From assembly GCF_009863985.1 (NCBI RefSeq), contig NZ_WEZT01000008.1:1-40251 (forward strand): DNA of 40,251 nucleotides, read 5' to 3'. This DNA comes from Furfurilactobacillus milii. GTDB taxonomy: Bacteria > Bacillota > Bacilli > Lactobacillales > Lactobacillaceae. A model generated the notes under the pieces. The model searched no databases, was not told the DNA's origin, and saw nothing but the letters and a program-made list of their open reading frames with translations. This document shows, piece after piece, positions 14,168-23,549 of the stretch (positions are counted from its first letter, which is position 1; every line of letters begins with the position of its first letter). Position numbers and translations under genes: made by a program.

Positions 14168-16003
14168 ATGTGGCGCTATTTGAAGCGACTATTAATTGGT
14201 AAGCCGCTAAAAACTTTAGATGAAGGCGGACAATCGCTGACTAAATTTAAGGCATTGGCCTTGCTTTCATCAGATGCACTTTCCTCAGTGGCGTATGGGA
14301 CTGAACAGATTACCACGGTGTTGGTAACATTATCCGCTGCGGCAATCTGGTTCTCCCTGCCAATTGCTGGGATTGTGCTCATTTTACTGTTGGCGATTAC
14401 GTTATCGTATCAACAGATTATCCATGCGTATCCTTCGGGTGGTGGGGCCTATGTGGTTGCTACTAAAAACTGGGGTCGTCCGGCTGGATTAGTCGCTGGT
14501 GGCTCGTTACTGGTTGACTATATGTTAACCGTGGCGGTTTCTGTGACGTCAGGGACTGAAGCGATTACGTCGGCAATTCCAGCCTTGTACAATCATCAAG
14601 TTGGGATTTCTATTGTGATTGTGTTGTTTGTTATGGCGCTCAACCTGCGTGGGATGAGTGAGTCAGCAAACTTCTTGACCGTACCGGTGTATTTCTTCGT
14701 CGTGATGATTCTGTTAATGATTTCTGTGGGAATCTTTAATATTGCCACAGGTCGCATTGTTTATCACGCTACAGCTGCTGTGGGGGCGCCGGTTAAAGGG
14801 ATGACGGTATTACTGTTCATCAAGGCCTTTAGTTCTGGGTCATCATCGTTGACTGGTGTTGAAGCCATTAGTAATGCGGTGCCAAACTTCAAGAAACCGA
14901 AGACAAAGAATGCTGCAGGGACACTGGCTATCATGGCCACCATTTTGGCGTTCTTCTTTGGCGGTATCACGTTCATCAACTACTGGTTGGGGATTAAGCC
15001 AATGGCAACTCAAACGGTCTTGTCTCAGATTGGTGTTACCGTCTTCGGACATGGATTACTGTATTACTTGTTCCAAACGTCCACGGCCATGATTTTGGCG
15101 GTTGCGGCCAATACCGGTTTTTCAGCCTTCCCAATCTTAGCCTTTAACTTGGCTAAGGATAAAAACTTACCACATGCTTACATGGACCGTGGTGACCGGT
15201 TGGGTTATTCAAACGGGATTATTACGTTAGCAGCAGGTGCCATTGCCCTAATTGTAATTTTCCATGCGCAAACAACGCTATTGATTCCACTGTATGCGGT
15301 TGGTGTGTTCGTGCCGTTTGCTCTATCACAATCAGGGATGATTATTCATTGGCGGCGTGAACGTGAAGGCTTCTGGCAAGGGAAAGCATTTATCAACTTT
15401 GTCGGTGCTTTTATCTCAGCTGCCATTGCCATCTTCTTGTTTGTTACTCGGTTTAGTAATGTTTGGCCTTACCCAATCGTGATGGCGTTGCTAATGTGGA
15501 TGTTCCACAAGATCCATTCACATTACATGACTGTTGCTGAACAGTTGCGAGTTGCGGCTAACGTTGAGACAAAGCCACACCACTATGACGGGGCGACTGT
15601 CATCGTGTTGGTTTCAAACGTCACACGGGTGACTAAGAGCGCGATTGATTACGCTGAGTCCATTGGGGATTATGTCATTGCGATGCACGTTTCGTTTGAC
15701 CAGAACCCGGGTAAGGAACGTGAGACGGTGACTGAATTTAAGCGCGACTTCCCGAATGTCCGGTTTGTGGATATCCATTCATCTTACCGGTCTGTTTCTG
15801 GGCCTGTGCTAAGGTTCTGTGATGTTATTGCCAAACGTGCGGCCGAGCGAAATTACAGTACTACGGTATTGGTACCACAGTTCGTGCCTAAACGACCGTG
15901 GCAAAACATTCTGCATAACCAAACGAGTTTACGTTTGCGCTCAGTGCTGAATTCGCGTGAAAACATCATTGTCTCCACGTATAACTACCATTTGAAACAG
16001 TAA
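14168..16003 (+). CDS. kimA: KimA-like high-affinity potassium importer (APC superfamily)
   Basis: KimA-type proteins take up potassium with protons, and in Firmicutes c-di-AMP inhibits them. The ATG at 14168 has AAAGGAG seven bases upstream and gives 611 aa. The N-terminus LLIGKPLKTLDEGGQSLTKF is followed by ALALLSSDALSSVAYGTEQI, SYQQIIHAYPSGGGAYVV and GGSLLVDYMLTVAVSVTSGT. Together these are very close to Bacillus KimA (YdaO). About 12 membrane helices span residues 35-450. A cytosolic C-terminal domain with a USP-like fold (VIVLVSNVTRVTKSAIDYAE) follows, where the nucleotide binds in KimA. Other amino-acid permease functions are less likely given this similarity. Confidence 0.85.
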   Translation: MWRYLKRLLIGKPLKTLDEGGQSLTKFKALALLSSDALSSVAYGTEQITTVLVTLSAAAIWFSLPIAGIVLILLLAITLSYQQIIHAYPSGGGAYVVATKNWGRPAGLVAGGSLLVDYMLTVAVSVTSGTEAITSAIPALYNHQVGISIVIVLFVMALNLRGMSESANFLTVPVYFFVVMILLMISVGIFNIATGRIVYHATAAVGAPVKGMTVLLFIKAFSSGSSSLTGVEAISNAVPNFKKPKTKNAAGTLAIMATILAFFFGGITFINYWLGIKPMATQTVLSQIGVTVFGHGLLYYLFQTSTAMILAVAANTGFSAFPILAFNLAKDKNLPHAYMDRGDRLGYSNGIITLAAGAIALIVIFHAQTTLLIPLYAVGVFVPFALSQSGMIIHWRREREGFWQGKAFINFVGAFISAAIAIFLFVTRFSNVWPYPIVMALLMWMFHKIHSHYMTVAEQLRVAANVETKPHHYDGATVIVLVSNVTRVTKSAIDYAESIGDYVIAMHVSFDQNPGKERETVTEFKRDFPNVRFVDIHSSYRSVSGPVLRFCDVIAKRAAERNYSTTVLVPQFVPKRPWQNILHNQTSLRLRSVLNSRENIIVSTYNYHLKQ

Positions 16004-16024
16004 TTAACTAAATTTTGTTTTATG

Positions 16025-16060
16025 AAGATCCTATTCGAAATTTGAATAGGATCTTTTTTT
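16025..16060 (+). terminator. Terminator of the KimA-like gene
   Basis: AAGATCCTATTC (16025-16036) pairs perfectly with GAATAGGATCTT (16044-16055), followed by a T run. Confidence 0.9.
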
Positions 16061-16093
16061 ATTGGCACATGTGTCGAGGCTCGTTACGCAAGC

Positions 16094-16147
16094 TTTACAC
16101 AATCTATACAACACATACATGAGGCTTTTACGTTGATTCGCTATGCT
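16094..16147 (+). promoter_or_regulatory. PhoP-box array and promoter of pstS1
   Basis: Hexamers occur every 11 bases: TTTACA (16094), TATACA (16105), TACATG (16116), TTTACG (16127) and TCGCTA (16138). This is the TT(A/T)ACA-N5 periodicity of PhoP boxes in Gram-positives. A TATGCT -10 follows at 16142-16147, and the -35 is poor, as usual for PhoP-activated promoters. The second pst promoter (26960) has the same layout. Confidence 0.75.
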
Positions 16148-16198
16148 TTATTCAACGGGTAAGGTAGGTTGTTACTCAAAAAATGTGGGGGTTAGATT

Positions 16199-17089
16199 AT
16201 GAAAAAAGCAGCTTTAGTGAGCGTCCTAGGATTGAGCTTGGTATTTACCTTGGCAGGTTGTCAGTCGGCTAAGCATACCAACGTTGCGAGTGCAGATAAG
16301 AAGATTTCTGGCAAGGTTGTCGCGGTTGGATCTACTGCACTCCAGCCTTTAGTAGAACAGGCGGGACAAACATTTCAGGATGATCATTCAGGTGTCACCA
16401 TTAATGTACAAGGCGGCGGTTCCGGTGCCGGACTAGGTCAGGTATCCAAAGGTGCAGTTAACATTGGCAACTCTGATCTGTTTGCTGAGGAGCAAAAAGG
16501 TCTTAATACCGCCGGAATGGTCGACCATCGTGTGGCAGTAGTTGGGATGGCGCCAGTAGTAAATCCTGATACGAATGTGAAGAATGTGACCAAACAACAG
16601 TTGAAGGATATTTTTACTGGTAAGATCGACAACTGGAAAGCAGTTGGTGGCAAGGACGAGAAAATTGTCATTATCAATCGTGCTAAGGGATCAGGTACAC
16701 GCGCAACGTTTGAAAAATTCGGACTGGACGGTCAACAAGCTGCCCAGAGTCAAGAACAAGACTCTAACGGGACTGTTCAAAAGATTGTTAAAACGACTCC
16801 TGGTGCCATTAGCTATCTCGCCTTTTCATACATTAAGCCGGACATGCAAGCCCTCAGTATCGACCACGTTAAGCCAACGGACGCGAATGTTGCTGATAAT
16901 CACTGGAAAATCTGGTCCTATGAACACATGTACACTAAAGGTAAGGCTAGCCTCGCCACAAAGACCTTTATCAAGTTTATGACGAGCGATGCTATTCAAA
17001 AGCACCTCGTTAAAAAGCTTGGCTACATCCCACTGACGAGTATGCATGTCAGCCGTGATGTGAACGGTAACATGCACAAAGGTGCTTAG
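16199..17089 (+). CDS. pstS1: Phosphate-binding lipoprotein PstS (stand-alone copy)
   Basis: PstS captures inorganic phosphate outside the membrane and delivers it to PstCAB. The signal peptide MKKAALVSVLGLSLVFTLAG is followed by a lipobox cysteine (LAGC, C21), so Lgt should lipidate it. Phosphate-contact segments VGSTALQPLVE, GGGSGAGL and RAKGSGTRATFEKF are present. Length is 296 aa. The gene is monocistronic, lies 10 kb from the main pst operon and has its own PhoP boxes. It is a close paralogue of pstS2 (27108) over the whole mature domain. Confidence 0.92.
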   Translation: MKKAALVSVLGLSLVFTLAGCQSAKHTNVASADKKISGKVVAVGSTALQPLVEQAGQTFQDDHSGVTINVQGGGSGAGLGQVSKGAVNIGNSDLFAEEQKGLNTAGMVDHRVAVVGMAPVVNPDTNVKNVTKQQLKDIFTGKIDNWKAVGGKDEKIVIINRAKGSGTRATFEKFGLDGQQAAQSQEQDSNGTVQKIVKTTPGAISYLAFSYIKPDMQALSIDHVKPTDANVADNHWKIWSYEHMYTKGKASLATKTFIKFMTSDAIQKHLVKKLGYIPLTSMHVSRDVNGNMHKGA

Positions 17090-17130
17090 AAAAGCGAATT
17101 AAAAAGTATATTTTTAAAGATTAAAAATAA

Positions 17131-17249
17131 AAGCGGGACATAACACGTTTTGGCTTTCTCAGGTAACTTGAATAAGGGATTCATGGGTGTCTTTCCCATG
17201 AATCCCTTATTCGTGTTAGATGAGCAAAAGTCAGTGTTATGTCCCGCGT
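17131..17249. repeat. Nested long palindrome (cruciform) downstream of pstS1
   Basis: Outer arms GCGGGACATAACAC (17133-17146) and GTGTTATGTCCCGC (17234-17247) are perfect. Inside, GAATAAGGGATTCATGGG (17170-17187) pairs perfectly with its complement (17195-17212) around a seven-base loop. TTTTG next to the outer arm pairs with CAAAA on the other side. There is no clear T run. It lies between pstS1 and the convergent yigZ, so it could terminate both, but its size suggests a mobile palindromic repeat. Confidence 0.8.
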
Positions 17250-17391
17250 TTACGTCAATTTTTCATCCGCATGACCCTTTGCGGTTGAAGAAAAATTGCC
17301 TGTTGACGTTTCATTAGAAATTGAGTTGAGGCGTTATGTCCCAGTATCATTTTTAGCCGTTAAATGTATTTTAATCGAGGCCTTACGGGCA
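17250..17391. other. Second hairpin and repeat echo before yigZ
   Basis: ACGTCAATTTTTC (17252-17264) pairs imperfectly with GAAAAATTGCCTGTTGACGT (to about 17309), and CCGCA..TGCGG sits at the tip. GCGTTATGTCCCAG (from about 17332) repeats the outer arm of the neighbouring palindrome with small changes. No gene is seen. Confidence 0.5.
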
Positions 17392-18036
17392 TTATTTGGA
17401 CACAGCATAAGGAACTTCTGCGAATTCTTCGTCGATTTTCTTGAGTTGTGCTTGACCGTTCGTTTTGCTCGTCAATTCAGTGGCAAACTGAATATCATCT
17501 GTACCAACAAGAACCGTAACTGTAACAGCAACGCCGTAGTCGGTTCCAACAATGTGGTCGACGCGATCAGCCAACCAAGTATTTAGTGGTTCAGCCTGTT
17601 TGTAGTCCAAGGTGATCTCATATCGTGTTAAAATTTTCCGCTCGACGATTGGAGCATCTTGAATAGCCAAACTTGCAGAACTGCCATACGCGCGAATGAG
17701 GCCGCCAGCGCCCAGCTTGATGCCGCCGAAGAAACGGGTGACGACAATAATGACGTTATGCAGATGTTGTTGCTGGATGACATTTAGAATCGGTGATCCG
17801 GCCGTCCCAACAGGTTCACCAGCGTCGCTTTGGCGGGTTAACTCATCGTGATCGCCAGCTACGTAAGCGTAGGCGGCGTGATTAGCCTTAGCGTGTTGTG
17901 CCTGGACTTGATCCAGAATGTTTGTTGCATCGGTTTCGGTTGTGATTGGCGCAGCATAACCGATAAAACGCGATTTTTTAATGGTTTGTTCAGCTTCGTG
18001 AGCGGTGGCAAGGGAAAGAAAAGGAAATTCTGACAT
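17392..18036 (-). CDS. yigZ: YigZ family protein (UPF0029/IMPACT)
   Basis: The 214-aa cytosolic protein has the IMPACT N-terminal domain, with FPFLSLATAHEAEQTIKKSRF, the DAGEPVGTAGSPIL motif near residue 72 and VVTRFFGGIKLGAGGLIRAYG near 98-118. A C-terminal ferredoxin-like domain (DUF1949) follows. The family binds nucleic acid, and its eukaryotic member modulates Gcn2; the bacterial role is unsettled. It is commonly found beside comFA in lactobacilli, here divergently. GGAGG lies before the ATG on the minus strand. Confidence 0.88.
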   Translation of the reverse strand: MSEFPFLSLATAHEAEQTIKKSRFIGYAAPITTETDATNILDQVQAQHAKANHAAYAYVAGDHDELTRQSDAGEPVGTAGSPILNVIQQQHLHNVIIVVTRFFGGIKLGAGGLIRAYGSSASLAIQDAPIVERKILTRYEITLDYKQAEPLNTWLADRVDHIVGTDYGVAVTVTVLVGTDDIQFATELTSKTNGQAQLKKIDEEFAEVPYAVSK

Positions 18037-18120
18037 TTTTGTCCTCCAACAAATAAATCTGCTTAAAAATACGTATGTAAGGTTATGAACGAGATAATGC
18101 TTAAAAAGCGGGGATGAATC

Positions 18121-19458
18121 ATGAATGAAGAGTTATTTGGCCGTCAATTAACGGCTACACAATTGCCGCCGACTTTTGAACCAACAGATCCGCGAATCGT
18201 GTCACGACCTGCAATGACGATTAGTGGCCGGTGGGTTCGTTGTGAACGATGCCATCAGCAACTTGAAAAAGCTCATGTGGCATTGCCAGCAGGCGGCTAC
18301 TACTGTCTAGGTTGCTTGGCTCTGGGGCGGATTACGAGTCGACAATCGTTGTTGACCATCCCTGAACCGAATGCATTTCCACCACAAACGACCACACTGA
18401 CGTGGGCGGGATCACTGACGCGATTACAACAAATTTGTGCGCAGGATGTTCAGAGCGTCTTCGGCAAACGTCAGCGCCACTTATTATGGGCAGTTACGGG
18501 AGCGGGCAAAACCGAGATGCTGTTTTTAGGATTAGCAGACGCGCTCAAACGCGGTGATCGGGTGGCGGTTGCCTCACCGCGAGTAGACGTGTGTATTGAG
18601 TTATTCCCACGGTTTCAACAAGCATTTAAAAACACGCCGATGGTTTTGCTTCATGGCCAGTAAACCGAACATTATCGATACTGTCAGTTTACTGTGTGTA
18701 CGACGCATCAACTGCTTCGATTTTATCATGCTTTTGATGTTTTAGTGGTTGATGAAGTTGATGCCTTTCCGTTTGCACAAAACAAGCAATTAATGTTTGC
18801 CGTCGATCAAGCCATTAAACCTGATGGTGCTTGCCTATACCTAACAGCCACACCGGGGACTGAACTGATGCACGCAGTGACTAGGCGGCAATTAACAATG
18901 AGTTACTTACCGTTACGATTTCATGGTCATCTGCTTCCTGAAATTCAGTGTCGAGGAGCGTGGCACTGGCGTGAAAAATTGCAACGTGGACGATTACCGG
19001 CAGGCCTGCAGGTTGCCATTACAGCTCGCCTGCGTCAGCACAAACGTTTTTTGCTATTTGTCCCACATGTGGCACAATTGCCGGATGTTGCGGCAGCTAT
19101 TGGACATTTTGCACCCAGAGCGTCGTTTGTCACTGTTCATGCGGCAGATGGAGAACGGGTTGAAAAAGTGGCTGCAATGCGTCAAAAAAAAGTGGATTTT
19201 TTAGTGACAACCACCATTTTAGAACGGGGAGTGACGTTTCCAGACATCGATGTATTGGTGCTGGGCGCTGATGATGCGGTGTTTTCCACGGCCGCATTAG
19301 TACAGATTGCCGGTCGAGCAGGCAGAAACGCTGCCGCACCGGACGGGACAGTTATTTATTGGATTGAACAAACAACGCTTACGCTGCGCCAGGCAATCCG
19401 TCAGATTCAAGTTGTGAACCAAAAGGGAAGGCGGTTACCCGAATGGCGGCATGCCTGA
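18121..19458 (+). pseudogene. comFA: ComFA DNA helicase gene interrupted by an in-frame TAA
   Basis: ComFA is the cytosolic ATPase that helps pull transforming DNA through the ComEC channel. Residues 1-180 hold a zinc finger (C41, C44, C62, C65) and Walker A TGAGKT near 127-132. The TAA at 18661-18663 then interrupts the frame. The same frame continues with TEHYRYCQFTVCTTHQLLRF, the DEVD box of motif II, LTATP and QIAGRAGR. Joined, the product would be 445 codons, the normal length. A single substitution such as CAA or AAA to TAA explains it. The downstream part (from 18694) lacks the nucleotide site, so the helicase is probably inactive unless read-through occurs. comFC overlaps the end by 16 bases. 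Confidence 0.88.
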
Positions 19459-20153
19459 TGTGCCAAAAGATGTTATCTAAGAGCCTGACTATTCGTGCGT
19501 TATTAAGTTGGCGAAAAGTGACGGACGATGTTATTTGTAAAAATTGTAAGGCTACTTTTACTGTTATTCGTGAATCAAAAGCGTGTCCTCAATGTGGCCG
19601 AAATCAGGAAAATCAGGAGATTTGTCAAGATTGCCAACGCTGGCACTTAATGCCGAACACATTGAAGATCAAAAACCGTGGTTTATTTCAATACACGCCG
19701 GTCATGCATGACTACATGCATCAGTATAAATTCAATGGCGATTTGAGATTAGCAAAGGTTTTCCAACATGTTGTACAACTGGCAGTTGATGCGGCTCAAG
19801 TTGATGTTGTGATACCAGTGCCAGTGTCAGACACAACGTTTGACCACCGCGGGTTTAATCAAGCAGCCGAGTTATTGCAATTGGTTGTGGAGAATCGCCA
19901 TTCTCCAGTTGTTTGTCCTGCACTTAAAGTGGTGACACATGACAAACAGCAGCAATCCAAGCAAGGACGAAAAGACCGAATGACTCGTACCCAACCGTTC
20001 GTAATTGATCCGAACTATGCGGAAAAATTGCATGGCAATAAAATTTTAATCTTTGATGATGTCTATACGACTGGCCGAACGCTACACTTTGCAGCACAGG
20101 CGTTGCAAACGGTTGAAGTCGTTTCGATGATAGGGCTTACATTAGCAAGATAA
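19443..20153 (+). CDS. comFC: ComFC, phosphoribosyltransferase-like competence protein
   Basis: The 236-aa protein has an N-terminal zinc ribbon (CxxC pairs at about C6, C33/C36, C49/C52, C60/C63) and a type I PRTase domain with ILIFDDVYTTGRT near 201. ComFC acts with ComFA in DNA uptake. The ATG at 19443 has GGAAGG about 11 bases upstream and overlaps comFA by 16 bases, indicating translational coupling. The stop in comFA could therefore reduce its expression by polarity. No frameshift is visible in comFC itself. Confidence 0.88.
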   Translation: MAACLMCQKMLSKSLTIRALLSWRKVTDDVICKNCKATFTVIRESKACPQCGRNQENQEICQDCQRWHLMPNTLKIKNRGLFQYTPVMHDYMHQYKFNGDLRLAKVFQHVVQLAVDAAQVDVVIPVPVSDTTFDHRGFNQAAELLQLVVENRHSPVVCPALKVVTHDKQQQSKQGRKDRMTRTQPFVIDPNYAEKLHGNKILIFDDVYTTGRTLHFAAQALQTVEVVSMIGLTLAR

Positions 20154-20175
20154 CAGTCTTTAAGAGGGATATCCG

Positions 20176-20204
20176 TTGAGAGTTTGAAGCGGGTTGGTTA
20201 TAAT
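20176..20204 (+). promoter_or_regulatory. hpf promoter
   Basis: TTGAGA (20176-20181) and TATAAT (20199-20204) are separated by 17 bases. A leader of about 115 bases follows, with a small CCCGC-ata-GCGGG hairpin (about 20285-20297) ahead of the ribosome site. Confidence 0.75.
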
Positions 20205-20327
20205 GAAACTACAGATAGAGATAGAGTGGTCCTATCGAAATCAATTCATGTTTGGATGGCGTCGTCCACATGTGAATCTAAAAGCCCCCGCATAGCGGGA
20301 ACTTAGTTCGGAAGGGAGCGAAGTTTT

Positions 20328-20885
20328 ATGTTAGATGTACAAACTCGTGGAGAAAACATCTCTGTAACCGATGCACTCAGGGACTACGTAGATAAAAAGG
20401 TGACTAAGATTGGTCGTTATCTAGAGCCAAATGTTAGCGCCATTGCGCATGCAAACTTGCGCGTTTATCCCAACAAGACCGCTAAAGCGGAAGTCACCAT
20501 TCCATTGCCTTACTTAACATTACGGGCAGAGGAAACTTCTGATGACTTGTACAAGAGTATTGATACCATGTCAGATCGACTAGAGCGTCAAATTCGGAAG
20601 TACAAGACAAAGGTTAACCGGAAGTCCCGTGAAAAGGGCTACAAGGGCTTAGACTTCCGTCCAGATGAAGAAGCAACACCAACTCAGCCAGAAACGCGGT
20701 TTGATGTTGTGCGGACCAAGAGTTTGCAGTTGAAACCAATGGACAATGAAGAAGCAATTCTTCAGATGGATCTGTTGGGACACGACTTCTTCATTTACCA
20801 GGACGCAGAGACGGATGAAGTAAATGTTGTTTATCGTCGTAATGACGGTCGTTATGGTTTACTTCAAGCTGGTTCAAATGACTAG
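20328..20885 (+). CDS. hpf: Long-form ribosome hibernation promoting factor
   Basis: Long HPF dimerises 70S ribosomes into inactive 100S particles in stationary phase or stress. The 185-aa protein has an N-terminal S30AE domain (MLDVQTRGENISVTDALRDYV). A charged linker near 95-120 and the C-terminal dimerisation domain with FDVVRTKSLQLKPMDNEEAI follow. GGAAGGGAG lies about 12 bases before the ATG. The gene is monocistronic with its own promoter and terminator. Confidence 0.95.
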   Translation: MLDVQTRGENISVTDALRDYVDKKVTKIGRYLEPNVSAIAHANLRVYPNKTAKAEVTIPLPYLTLRAEETSDDLYKSIDTMSDRLERQIRKYKTKVNRKSREKGYKGLDFRPDEEATPTQPETRFDVVRTKSLQLKPMDNEEAILQMDLLGHDFFIYQDAETDEVNVVYRRNDGRYGLLQAGSND

Positions 20886-20926
20886 CGCCGTCACAATCAT
20901 CGAATAATTTAATTTTGTTTACCTTA

Positions 20927-20964
20927 CCCACCGTTATGGACAGCATCCGCAACGGTGGGTTTTG
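20927..20964 (+). terminator. hpf terminator
   Basis: CCCACCGTT (20927-20935) pairs with AACGGTGGG (20951-20959), followed by TTTTGTTT. Confidence 0.85.
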
Positions 20965-21000
20965 TTTGGCTTTTTTCTGACTGGTTTGAGCTGAATGTGT

Positions 21001-21028
21001 TTGCAATGAGAAGCTTAAATGATAGAAT
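21001..21028 (+). promoter_or_regulatory. secA promoter
   Basis: TTGCAA (21001-21006) and TAGAAT (21023-21028) are separated by 16 bases, 67 bases before the start codon. Confidence 0.65.
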
Positions 21029-21094
21029 GAATATCTGATAGACTGCACTAGTTGCAACGTTTAACGCGTTTTTAGGGAAGGATAAAGTTACAAC

Positions 21095-23458
21095 ATGCCA
21101 AATGTATTAAAACGCTGGGTTGAATCTGATGCCCGGAAAGTTACGCGTTTAGGTCACACAGCTGATAAGGTGATGGCTTACGAAGATGAATACGCAAAAT
21201 TAAGTGATGAAGATTTACAGGCTAAGACGCCTGAATTTAAAGAACGCTACAAAAAGGGTGAAAGTCTTGATGACTTATTACCTGAAGCATTTGCGGTAGC
21301 ACGTGAAGGGGCCAAACGTGTTTTAGGTTTGTTCCCATTTCGCGTTCAAATTATGGGGGGCATCGTGCTCCATAATGGGGATATTGCTGAAATGAAAACC
21401 GGTGAAGGGAAGACGTTGACGGCGACCATGCCTGTTTACCTTAATGCCTTGACCGGTGATGGTGTTCACGTTGTTACGGTTAACGAATACCTGTCAGAAC
21501 GTGATGCTACTGAAATGGGTGAACTGTATAACTGGCTTGGTCTGAGTGTCGGCATTAACGGCTCTGAGAAGTCGGCCGAAGAAAAACGGGAAGCCTACAA
21601 CGCTGATATTACTTATTCCACTAACGGTGAAATTGGGTTTGATTATCTACGTGATAACATGGTTGTTTACAAAGAGGACCAAGTACAACGTGGCTTAAAC
21701 TTCGCCATTATTGATGAAGTTGACTCCATTTTGATCGATGAGTCACGGACGCCATTGATTATTTCAGGTGGTTCAGCTGGCAATACGAATTTGTACGAAC
21801 GTGCTGATCGGTTTGCCAAAACGCTGCGTGAAAAGAGTGATTATAAGGTTGACCTGGAATCCAAGACGGTTTCGTTAACGGATGAAGGAAACCGTAAAGC
21901 AGAAGAATACTTCGGCTTGGACAATCTGTATGACACTGAAAATACAGCTTTAACTCACCATTTGGATCAAGCTTTACGTGCTAACTACATCATGTTTAAC
22001 AACAAAGACTATGTGGTTCAAGACGGCGAAGTTCAGATCGTGGATTCATTTACTGGTCGAATTATGGAAGGCCGTCGTTTCTCAGATGGTTTGCATCAGG
22101 CTCTGGAAGCTAAAGAGCATGTGGACATTCAAGAAGAAACCAAGACAATGGCCAACATCACGTATCAGAACTTATTCCGGATGTATAACAAACTTTCAGG
22201 GATGACTGGGACAGCCAAGACGGAACAGGAAGAATTCCGTGAGATTTATAACATGGAAGTTATTTCAATTCCAACCAACCGGCCAGTTATTCGTAAGGAT
22301 GAGCCTGATTTACTGTACCCAAGTTTGAAGAGTAAGTTTAACGCGGTTATTAATGAGATCGTTAAACTTCACAAAAAGGGTCAACCCATGTTAATTGGGA
22401 CGGTGGCCGTTGAAACTTCTGAATACTTGTCACATCAATTGGACCAGTTGGGCATTCCCCATAATGTTTTGAACGCTAAGAATCACGCGCGTGAAGCCGA
22501 AATTATCATGAATGCTGGTCAAAAGGGTGCCGTAACGATTGCCACCAACATGGCCGGTCGTGGGACGGATATCAAGCTTGGACCTGGTGTTAAGGGAGTT
22601 GGCGGATTAGCCGTTATTGGGACTGAACGACATGAGTCACGACGGATTGATAATCAGCTTCGTGGCCGGTCTGGTCGTCAAGGTGATCCTGGCTTTTCAC
22701 AATTCTATCTGTCACTGGAAGATGACTTAATGTTACGGTTCGGTTCAGATCGCGTTAAGGCTATCTTGCAACGGATGAATGTGGAAGATGACGATGCGGT
22801 AATTAAGAGTCGACTCATTACACGCCAGGTTGAATCAGCCCAGAAACGTGTTGAAGGGAACAACTACGACTCACGTAAAAATGTTCTGCAATATGATGAT
22901 GTTATGCGTGAGCAACGTGAAGTTATTTATAAGCAACGGCAATTAGTTATCAATGAGCCTGATGATCTTAAGTGGGTGATCATGCCGATGATTGAACGAA
23001 CGGTTAACCGGATTGTTGACATGCATACTAATGGTGACCAAAAGAAGTGGGAACTTGACAGTATTGTCGACTTTGCCCGTTCAGCAATGGTTAATGATGA
23101 TGCGATTTCAGAGGATGATTTACAAGGTAAGTCTGCTGATGAAATCAAGTCATATCTAATGGATCAAGCCGAAACTGTGTACAAGGACAAGCAAAAGCAA
23201 CTTTATGACCCTAGTCAAATGCTTGAATTTGAAAAGGTGGTTGTGTTGCGTTGTGTGGACTCTCACTGGACAGATCACATTGATACGTTGGATCAACTAC
23301 GGCAGTCCATTCAATTGCGTGGTTATGGTCAGTTGAACCCGTTGATTGAATATCAAAGTAATGCGTTTACCATGTTTGAAGAAATGATTTCCGATATTGA
23401 ATACGACGCAACCCGTCTGTTCATGAAGAGTGAAATTCGTCAAAATATGGAACGGTAA
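21095..23458 (+). CDS. secA: Protein translocase ATPase SecA
   Basis: SecA drives preproteins through SecYEG using ATP. The 787-aa protein has Walker A TGEGKT (near residue 105), the [19 protein letters not shown] segment, the second nucleotide fold with [16 protein letters not shown], and [10 protein letters not shown]. It ends SEIRQNMER, without the C-terminal zinc-binding tail of Bacillus or E. coli SecA, which is usual for lactobacilli. It is followed by a hairpin and prfB. Confidence 0.97.
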   Translation: MPNVLKRWVESDARKVTRLGHTADKVMAYEDEYAKLSDEDLQAKTPEFKERYKKGESLDDLLPEAFAVAREGAKRVLGLFPFRVQIMGGIVLHNGDIAEMKTGEGKTLTATMPVYLNALTGDGVHVVTVNEYLSERDATEMGELYNWLGLSVGINGSEKSAEEKREAYNADITYSTNGEIGFDYLRDNMVVYKEDQVQRGLNFAIIDEVDSILIDESRTPLIISGGSAGNTNLYERADRFAKTLREKSDYKVDLESKTVSLTDEGNRKAEEYFGLDNLYDTENTALTHHLDQALRANYIMFNNKDYVVQDGEVQIVDSFTGRIMEGRRFSDGLHQALEAKEHVDIQEETKTMANITYQNLFRMYNKLSGMTGTAKTEQEEFREIYNMEVISIPTNRPVIRKDEPDLLYPSLKSKFNAVINEIVKLHKKGQPMLIGTVAVETSEYLSHQLDQLGIPHNVLNAKNHAREAEIIMNAGQKGAVTIATNMAGRGTDIKLGPGVKGVGGLAVIGTERHESRRIDNQLRGRSGRQGDPGFSQFYLSLEDDLMLRFGSDRVKAILQRMNVEDDDAVIKSRLITRQVESAQKRVEGNNYDSRKNVLQYDDVMREQREVIYKQRQLVINEPDDLKWVIMPMIERTVNRIVDMHTNGDQKKWELDSIVDFARSAMVNDDAISEDDLQGKSADEIKSYLMDQAETVYKDKQKQLYDPSQMLEFEKVVVLRCVDSHWTDHIDTLDQLRQSIQLRGYGQLNPLIEYQSNAFTMFEEMISDIEYDATRLFMKSEIRQNMER

Positions 23459-23474
23459 TAATTAACAACACTTA

Positions 23475-23515
23475 GAAGGACTGTCTCACCTTGTTTACAG
23501 GTATGACAGTCCTTC
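23475..23515 (+). terminator. Hairpin between secA and prfB
   Basis: GAAGGACTGTC (23475-23485) pairs with GACAGTCCTTC (23505-23515), with CACC/GGT extending the stem. The T run is missing, so termination may be partial. Confidence 0.6.
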
Positions 23516-23549
23516 ATTCATTAATTACACAAAGATAAGGAGTGAGCAT

